Origin: Kondoa malvinella
Lineage: Eukaryota; Basidiomycota; Agaricostilbomycetes; Agaricostilbales; Kondoaceae
Direction of reading: 5' to 3'
Assembly (NCBI GenBank): GCA_039545315.1
Contig: BCIM01000011.1
Span: 1 to 64,000, forward strand
Length of the DNA stretch: 64,000 bases
The notes beneath the pieces are model-generated. The model ran no database searches, was not told the origin of the DNA, and saw only the letters and a program-made list of their open reading frames with translations. Every line of letters begins with the position of its first letter. Within the stretch, counting starts at the first letter, position 1. The position numbers and the translations under genes are program-made. Below are positions 56,624-64,000 of the stretch, in pieces.

Positions 56624-57234
56624 ATGACAAAGAAGAGGAGGAACTCTGGACGCAACAAGTCTGGCCGAGGTGAATAGCTCGCGAGCTTTAGGTCAAACGC
56701 AAGCTTATCGTTGTGCTCCCAAGGCCACGTCAACTTTGTTCGATGCTCCAACTGTAGTCGGGCTGTCCCCAAGGACAAGGCAATAAAGAGATTCACCGTC
56801 AGAAACATGGTCGAGTCTGCCGCTGTCCGGGATATCTCTGATGCCAGTGTCTACCCTGGTCAGTCTAGCGAGTGTCTATGCAGACTCCATGCTGATGTTT
56901 CTCGGGGGAATGACAGAATACGTTCTGTATGTTGCATGACATGCACAAACTACCATATCTCATAATTCGCTCTGCAGACCCAAGCTCTACCTCAAGGTCC
57001 ACTACTGTGTATCATGCGCCATCCACTCTCACTTGGTCCGTGTCCGATCAGCGACTGGTCGCCGCAACCGTGCACCTCCACCACGTGTGCGCTTCAACAA
57101 GGTGAGGCGCTGTGCTTTAGCATGTTCGTTGCTAAGCATCGCATTGGTTGCAGGACGGCAAGAAGATTGCTACCACCACCCAAAACACCGTCAGCGCGGC
57201 AGCGGGTGCGCAGGCAAACATCAAGCGAGGATAG
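56624..57234 (+). CDS. RPS26: 40S ribosomal protein S26 (eS26)
   Basis: Ribosomal protein at the mRNA exit channel. [20 protein letters not shown] is joined by an intron near 56671-56723; then [78 protein letters not shown] and the tail [20 protein letters not shown], ending in ANIKRG. The zinc-binding Cys pairs (CSNC and CVSC) are intact. About 118 residues, the normal length. Four exons, with three introns near 56671, 56850-56977 and 57102-57153. Confidence 0.95.
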
Positions 57235-57691
57235 AGAATGTGCTTCGTTGCAATCTTCCCGGGATGTCTGCATTTGCATTGGTGACTTTTGACTGCAAGC
57301 TTCGTGGTTGTCGTGTTCTCATTTCGTTGGCTTGCTTCTGTTCTGCTCTGCCTTGAAACCTGTTCTGTTTCACCTTGCTGTTCTCTCCTCATTTCTTTGT
57401 GCGGGTGTGCGTATCAATACAGCTTCTTCCTCATTTCGGATTGCATCTCTATGCCAGAGCGTGGAATGCCAGAGCGTGGGCCTGCAGCGATTGAACGCGA
57501 GCGGCCGTCTACTTTCGCTCTAACCAATCGCGAACCTTCTCGCGAAGGCTCGTCTGAACTCCTGATAGGCTGCTGTACAGCAAAGCGGTATCATCTTGCG
57601 AGCGGTTTCTCGCTAAGCGCGAATTTAGACACTTGCCGAATTTGAGCCAGCAACAAGCGCCCGCAGAATTATAAGATGTCTAAGAGGTCAG
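57235..57691. other. Convergent gap with a short direct repeat
   Basis: No gene. A 15-nt unit ATGCCAGAGCGTGG(A/G) occurs twice in direct succession at 57451-57480. Open frames here are composition-poor. Confidence 0.55.
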
Positions 57692-59432
57692 CTACAATGC
57701 AGCGGTCTCTGCCACCTTTTGCGCCTTGACAAAGCTCTCTATTCGCTCAACCACGCCTTGCTCCAGCGCAGCTTTCGCAGCCGCATCCTGCGCTGTTTCC
57801 GCCAACGTATAATCGCTCGTGCTTCTGTATTGCTTCGTGTTGGTCCTTGCCAGTCTGAGATTCGCTATTGCTCCAAACAGCCCCGCTATACGGACTAAAT
57901 CAGCTGGATTCTGAGGAAATTGAAAAACACGCACAACGAGGATCGGTCCTGATCTCATAAGTGATCTTGTTCTCACCCAACTTGTCCACACATATCCTCT
58001 CCAATCGCTTCATCGTCTCACTCGCAGGCGGGGCATCAGCAACAGCCGATTCGTTCCCTATCACCCTGCCTCTCCGCGCCGCACTTTCCACGACTTTGGG
58101 TGTAGCCCGAGATTGCAGCGGTCCTTTCACACCTGCCTCATCATTCGGATCCTTCGGAGCAGTCAACCAAGCTTGTTGAGCGGGCATAGAGATTTTCCCT
58201 AATCGTTCGATAGAAGTGCGAGGTCGAGCGCGAATGAGTTCAAGAATACCTTCGTTGAGCGCTTTTCGGGCAGCGAAATCTTTGGCTTCTTTTTTAGATT
58301 TGCAAGTCGCTTCTTGGATGAAGCGCGTGCTGCCGTCTACGTCGACTTTGCAGCCAAACATTGGGACTGGTCGAATGTCAGCGTTTGTGCTAGTGAGGAA
58401 GAAGGAGAGCGTACCGCCGAAGACTGTATCCTGGGTGGAGACGAAAGCAATCATGTTGGTTGATTTCCCAGCTGCTTGTAGAGCTTCCATGATTTTGCCT
58501 ACTGGATTCGGGATGTTGTCAAAGAGATGAGATGAAGCAGATGCGGCAGAAGGTGTAGATGGTTTAGGTAGAGCAGAAGAAGACGCTACGGGAACATAAG
58601 GCGTTGTAGGTGTTTGTGTTCTTTGCGTGGGTAGTAGACTGGGTTTCTGCCTCGAATCGTAGTTGAGAATATCCAAGACACCTTTTTGAATCGCTGATCT
58701 TGATAAAGCTTCTTTCATCCGTTTCGTACTGGGTTTGTTTGTGTTATAAGCTACTTCTTCCCGGTAAGTCAAAGGTCGACCAGGTAATGGTATGGTCAAA
58801 GTACAGATCAGGACTTGACCCGTATCGGTAAAGTCATAGATGGGAAGAGGTATTGATGGGTGCTTCTGAGCAGCTTCGTGCAAGGTGCCTATGGGATTTG
58901 CGATGCCTGCTTGTTCGTTTGAGGTGGATGAGTCTTCTGCAGGTGGTGAGCCTCGAGGGACTTCTGGCGCAGGAGATTGAAGCGGAGCAGCGGAGGATGA
59001 AGCAGTCGCTGCGGCTATTGTACCATTCACACCCGACTTCAGGCTAGGAGGTAGTGAATCAAAGACCTGCTTCAAGCTGTCTATGGCTGAATGCTGGATT
59101 GCTAGACGACAAACAGCAGCTTTCGCTAGTTCTGGAGAAGTGTAGGCATCTTCGACGGTGTATACGTGCTTCAGGACGAGCGCAGGCTGTAGAATAGCTG
59201 TAGCTCCATGTCTCGTCCCGTCTGCAACTGTAAGCTAAGCAGATATGCAGGGCTAAGCAGACTTACAAGGAGTATCTGTGAGACTACTGGAGATGTTGAA
59301 CGAGTCGTTCTGGCCAAAAGCAGCTGCGTAAGCTTGGACCAGTGCATCACTCCATGACACATCAGGCAACGCGTCTATACAGAGAATGAGATAGCTTACT
59401 GTGTATCGTTGACCTGGCCATTGTCGTCATCA
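57692..59432 (-). CDS. Protein with several dsRBD-like domains
   Basis: At least three, possibly four, repeats resemble double-stranded-RNA-binding domains. Repeat 1: WSDALVQAYAAAFGQNDSFN ... TYTVEDAYTSPELAKAAVCR-like. Repeat 2: NPIGTLHEAAQKHPSIPLPI, YDFTDTGQVLICTLTIPLPG, KRMKEALSRSAIQKGVLDIL. Repeat 3: NPVGKIMEALQAAGKSTNMI, MFGCKVDVDGSTRFIQEATC, KSKKEAKDFAARKALNEGIL. Repeat 4: ENKITYEIRTDPLRIAGLFG, SDYTLAETAQDAAAKAALEQ, after an intron near 57900-57942. The helix-strand-strand-strand-helix order and the KSKKEAKDFAARKAL helix are typical of the dsRBD. No nuclease or helicase domain. The start is unresolved: ATG at 59432 needs a 25-nt intron before DALPDVSWSD. About 530 residues. Confidence 0.7.
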
Positions 59433-59715
59433 TAACGCGCTCTCTTCGGATCCATTGGACGTGTCAAGGTTTCTGCATCAAACGAAGTTTCGCTGCTACC
59501 GCTCCGCCTTTTCTTGCTTTCTTCAATTTCCATAGACTATTCTCTGCTGCGGCCTGATTGCTGTATTGCTGCTGCGGGTCCTGATCGAGTGTCCCTTTGC
59601 CGCTCCAAAAAAATAAGCAGCGGCCGAACTTATTACGTGCGGCCCTTGCCAGTCCTTGACTCGGAACTGCCAACACCGACGACCTGCTATTGGACCAAAG
59701 CTGCGAAGAAATAAA

Positions 59716-61021
59716 ATGCAAGCAACGCAAGAATCTGAAGTCTGGCGCGTGTATGGCCGCTCGCATCCAAAGCGAAACGTCAGCACATCCAGCAAATCTT
59801 CAACTTCTTCTGGCTCGGGCACGCATCACACGACGCACAAGCTTCCCTTGTGCATCCGAAAAGTGCGACATGAAGTGCACAAATTGCCAGAATTTGAAAA
59901 CTTGAAGCAAGCTGCTTTGGACCGCTTTGCTCGTGATATGTGAGTCAGTCGTGGTGTATGGTAGAGTATACTGATTTGTTTGATAGCTTCTTTGTGCAAG
60001 AAGGCTTTCGAACGGCACATCTAGTCGATGCCGTACATATCTCTGGAGAAAATGTGCAACGTTTCGCTACTGCCTTGGGCAAAGTGAGTGTCCCTTTCGT
60101 CCTTATTATTGAGAGCGAACCAATCTTTTCACAGGGAAACAAAGGAGCCAACGCAGAGCTTATACTGTTATACGAAAGCACGACACAACAGACATTCGTT
60201 TTCAATCGTCAGCGGCTACTGACAATCGGCCAATCAGTCAGAAAGGGCGAAGGTTGCTGCATGAAGCAACATTGGGTGAGGGTTTCCAAGGGTCGACCTG
60301 AAATTGTCAGTATTTCCCTTGTCTTATTTGACTTAGCTGAAAGATGGATAGATGGATAAAATGCCTCAATACCTCGTTCACACAATGTCAAAAATCTTCG
60401 ACCTGATTGAAACTATCGTTTGCAAAGATGGAGAACCTCTACCTGTCATTCAATTAGCTGCTCTTCTGCCTCAAGACATGAACCCTCAAAGAAGTATGGT
60501 CGGATTCGCGGGAATGGCTCTGTGTTATCCAGTGTCAGTCCATCTCTGTTGCTATAGTGTATCGCTTATGTTTTCAACAGGATATATGTACTCGATTGTG
60601 AAGATCCCAATGAAGAATGCACACAAGCTAAAGGTCTCCGTAATCAACCTCTCTGGCTAGTTCAAATGGTACTGGAAGGCGTGGACCCGCGAAACGAGTA
60701 TGCTCCTTTCCCTTCACCATGAATCAAGCTAAACAAGTGGTTACAGTCATGTCCTGATGCAGTTCACCGTCCCGGCAAACCTCTTTGCGCTAGACGATGA
60801 AGACAAAGACGACTTGGAAACGACTTTACCTACACTTGCTGCTCTTCGATCTTGCATAACGCCGATCATGTATAGGGCTTTGGACGACAGCAGCGATACG
60901 CTGCAAAGCTTGTGGAAGGACATGGAAGTAACAGCGGATGGTAGGTCTTGATCTCGACAACGGCTGGACTGTGCTGATTGCTGGTATAGGGCCGTATTCT
61001 TTCGAAAGGTTGGCTCTCTAG
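59716..61021 (+). CDS. Hypothetical multi-exon protein
   Basis: MQATQESEVWRVYGRSHPKR starts at 59716; a Ser/Thr-rich linker is followed by LPLCIRKVRHEVHKLPEFEN. Introns of 50 to 60 nt join FFVQEGFRTAHLVDAVHISG, NKGANAELILLYESTTQQTF, VRKGEGCCMKQHWVRVSKGR, MPQYLVHTMSKIFDLIETIV, CTQAKGLRNQPLWLVQMVLE, HVLMQFTVPANLFALDDEDK and the ending PYSFERLAL. Splice sites are good but no family was recognised. About 300 to 320 residues. The start is about 280 bp from the divergent dsRBD-like gene. Confidence 0.6.
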
Positions 61022-61427
61022 CCTCGAGTTGTGCTGTGCGGTCTTTTGGTATTGGTCGGACATTTGAGTGATTTAGTGATGTATGATATAGTGGGTAACA
61101 GGGCTAATGAGAGTACTTGGCATTCGTCAACACCAGCAAGGGGCCTTCGCAGTCTCGCGTGCGGTCGCGATAGGAAGACAGATTTGATTACCCGAAGTCG
61201 ACTTTAAGATCATCCGAAAGCATATTGCTCGCTACAACGCTCGACGCAGACAGTAGTGTTCGCTGTAGATTCATACGAAACGTACAGGAGCTGCAGCACT
61301 GCCATTGTCAGCGAAACCACGCGCCCGCTCACAACTTCTCCGCATCAACTTCGAGTGAATCCGGAGTTCCTTCACACGGCCAACCTCCAAGTCTTGGACG
61401 TTGACCTGCCTCCACCATCAAAGAAAG
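61022..61427. other. Promoter region of acetyl-CoA synthetase
   Basis: About 400 bp without a gene, between the previous stop and the ACS start codon; no specific regulatory site could be named. Confidence 0.55.
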
Positions 61428-64000
61428 ATGTCTACACAGAAATCTGAAGGGTCAGAGAATGCGCCGAACGCGCCTTATATCGCCAAACGCAACTTGGCAG
61501 CGAGAACAGGTCCGAATGCCAAAGTCAAGCCTCATGTGAACGAACAAGAGTATGCTGCCATGTATAAAGAGTCTATTGAACAGCCTGACAAGTTCTGGGA
61601 CAAGGTACGCCGTCTCTTCTGCGTGTGCAGAGTGAGTCTGCTGACTTTGTACGGAATAGATGGCCAAAGAGACTTTGTCTTGGACACAGCCTTACGAGAC
61701 CGTTAAACATGGCTCGTTCACCAATGGTGACATGACTTGGTTTCCTGAAGGACGTGAGTGCCTCCTCTTTTGGAGAATGCTTCTTTCACTTATGCGTATG
61801 CAGAGCTGAATGCGAGTTACAATTGCGTTGATCGATGGGCCTACAAGCACCCTGACAAGGTACTATTACTACTACCTTCTCAGTGACAGAGCTGACTGTT
61901 GTTCTAGGTTGCTATTCTATGGGAAGCGTGAGCTATTGTGGGGTCCCGAAACGATCCTTTCTCATCTGTTGCGCAGCGATGAACCCGGACAGCACAAGCA
62001 CATCACCTACGGCGAACTGCTACGGCAAGTCTGCGCTGCAGCAAACACCTTGACCAACTTGGGCGTCAAGAAAGGCGATGTAAGTGTCTTGTTCTTCAGA
62101 GTCACGTCAGCTAACGAGTCTATAGTCGGTCGCTATCTACTTACCTATGGTACCAGAAGCCGCCGTCGCTTTCCTAGCTTGCGCTCGTGTCGGTGCAGTC
62201 CACTCTGTCGTCTTTGCTGGTTTCTCGGCCGAATCACTTCGAGACCGTATCATCGACTGCAAAGCCAAAGTAGTCATTACGACGGACGAAGGCAAACGAG
62301 GAGGCAAGACTATTGCTACAAAGTCCATCGTCGACGCTGCGGTTGCTGAATGTGGTGATTTGGTCACCAATGTCCTGGTTGTTCAACGTACAGGCAACAA
62401 GGTCAACATGAAGGAGGGTAGAGATCTGTGGTGGGGAGAACAACTGGCTTCCGCTAAACCTTACTGTACTCCTACCGCGGTCGGTTCGGAAGATCCACTT
62501 TTCATCCTCTACACCTCTGTAAGCTGTCCTTCTCTACTCTGTGTAATTGTACTGATGACAGTACTGTGATCTAGGGAAGTACCGGAAAGCCAAAGGGTGT
62601 TGTGCACTCCACAGCTGGTTACCTGCTTGGCGCTGCCTTGACAGTCAAATACGTTTTCGATGTGCATGAAGATGACAGATTCGCTTGCATGGCTGATGGT
62701 ACGTATTAATACTCTTCTACAAGCTGTAGTACTTAGGACTTATCATTTGCACAGTCGGCTGGATCACTGGGCACACGTACATTGTCTACGGTCCATTGAT
62801 GAACGGCGTCACTACCGTCATCTTCGAGTCTACACCCGTCTACCCTGATGCATCAAGATACTGGAAGGCTGTTGAGCACCACAAGCTTACTCAATTCTAC
62901 ACTGCACCCACTGCTATTCGTCTATTGCGCAAGATGGGCGAGAAGCACGTCAAAGGTCATGATCTTAGCTCGTTGCGCACTATCGGATCGGTTGGAGAAC
63001 CGATTGCACCTGATGCTTGGGAATGGTTTGTTCTCTATCGAATGTCTGCTCTTAAGCACCCTGAAAGGATGATTGTACAGGTATCATGAGCATGCAGGCG
63101 GCGGAGAATGTGCTGTAGTCGACACCTACTGGCAAACAGAGACTGGATCCATCATCATCACCCCTCTGCCCGGAGCTACCCAACTCAAACCTGGTTCAGC
63201 TACTCTGCCATTCTTTGGCATCGAGCCCGTCTTGCTAGACCCGACTACCGGCAAAGTCATTGAATCGGAACATTCGGAGGAAGGACATGCTGAGGGTGTT
63301 TTGGCGATCAAGAACCCTTGGCCTTCTATTGCTCGAACCATCTACGGCGACCACTCAAGGTTCATGGACACTTACCTTAAGCCTTGTAAGCATATCCTAT
63401 TGTTGGGTAGACGAGGCTCATACGTTCGTCAGATCCTGGATACTACTTTACCGGTGACGGTGTTGGCGTGGATAAGGACGGCTACCACTGGATCAAGGGC
63501 CGAGTCGACGATGTCATCAACGTGTCTGGTCAGTCTCCCTCCACCTTATCCATGTGTGAGCCAAGCTGAGAAATTTTGGTACAGGTCACCGTCTTTCGAC
63601 TGCTGAGATTGAAGCAGCTCTCATACAACACCCTGGTGTCGCTGAGACTGCTGTTATCGGAGTCAAGTGAGCTCTTTTCTGTTCGTATCCGAGTCGTACT
63701 GATGCGGTTGCAGTGACGAGATGACTGGACAAGCCGTCTTCTCCTTTGTCATTCTGAAACCAGACTTCTCGTACGACAAGGAGGAAGCTCTGCTCAAGGA
63801 ATTGACGCTTCAAGTCCGCAAGAACATTGGACCGTTCGCTGCACCAAAGAGAATCATGCTCCTTTCCGACTTGCCCAAGACGAGAAGTGGAAAGATTTTG
63901 CGTCGTATCCTCAGAAAGATCTCGAGCGGCGAGAGCGATTCGCTGGGAGACTTAAGCACCATGTCTGATCCAAGTAGGTCGAGCCTCTGTCGCTGACTTT
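61428..64000 (+). CDS. ACS1: Acetyl-CoA synthetase (AMP-forming), C-terminus cut off
   Basis: Makes acetyl-CoA from acetate, ATP and CoA, for lipid synthesis, acetate use and histone acetylation. The N-terminus ([20 protein letters not shown] ... [20 protein letters not shown]) and [14 protein letters not shown] match the family. Core motifs: [20 protein letters not shown], the P-loop-like [16 protein letters not shown] (split by an intron at about 62520-62575), [60 protein letters not shown], and the catalytic-Lys region [15 protein letters not shown] with the conserved Lys. About nine introns so far. The frame reads to DLSTMSDPS near 63973, where a GTAGGT donor begins an intron that leaves the window, so only the last few residues are missing. 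Confidence 0.95.

Noticed and set aside
1..64000. tRNA, rRNA, CRISPR arrays, intact insertion sequences or transposases
   Set aside because: No tRNA B-box with a matching cloverleaf, no rRNA-like sequence, no regularly spaced repeats and no transposase motif were noticed on either strand by eye.

Overview
The window reads as nuclear DNA of an intron-rich, compact fungus, most likely a basidiomycete. Almost every gene is broken by introns of about 45 to 60 nt with GT...AG ends. Neighbouring genes lie tens to a few hundred bases apart and alternate strands. Recognisable fungal genes include a BUD4/anillin-like bud-site protein, CSC1-type channel, RRP6, POP3, GPN2, TMA20 and RPS26. I cannot name the species. 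All multi-exon coordinates below run from start codon to stop codon; splice sites were worked out by hand from reading-frame continuity.

Layout. 1-7897: two identical, oppositely oriented arms (1-656 and 7242-7897) enclose a leucine-rich-repeat gene, a small unknown gene, a DinB-like gene, a prenylcysteine oxidase, TMA20 and a phosphopantetheine adenylyltransferase. 7898-12000: a stretch with scattered ambiguous bases and a large membrane/coiled-coil protein gene. 12140-17090: GPN2, a small membrane protein, RRP6. 18514-29391: a TPR-like protein, the BUD4/anillin-like gene, POP3 and a multi-pass membrane protein. 30220-32892: two poorly resolved genes. 33515-36544: two divergent SUR7/PalI-like membrane proteins, one with a spliced-on coiled-coil tail. 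36784-42244: a DUF3500 protein with a C-terminal extension, an HNH-domain gene and a fumarylacetoacetate-hydrolase-family gene; the HNH gene lies between two partial copies of the DUF3500 gene's 3' end. 42297-46661: a DnaJ/DUF1977 ER chaperone, an unknown gene, and a gene with two tandem GNAT domains. 47413-54588: the CSC1/OSCA-type channel, an ABHD5/CLD1-like lipase and a tiny RRM protein. 55499-61021: an unresolved gene, RPS26, a gene with dsRBD-like repeats and an unknown gene. 61428 to the end: acetyl-CoA synthetase, cut by the window edge.

Most genes are housekeeping and do not form one pathway: RNA processing and translation (RRP6, POP3, RPS26, TMA20, RRM, dsRBD-like), cofactor and acetyl-CoA supply (PPAT, ACS), membrane and morphogenesis (BUD4-like, SUR7-like, CSC1). 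No tRNA, rRNA, CRISPR array or intact transposase was seen. The most interesting items are the identical inverted repeat, the fused genes revealed only by splicing, the tandem GNAT protein, the partial duplication around the HNH gene and the dsRBD-like protein. I did not find a clearly new multi-gene system.
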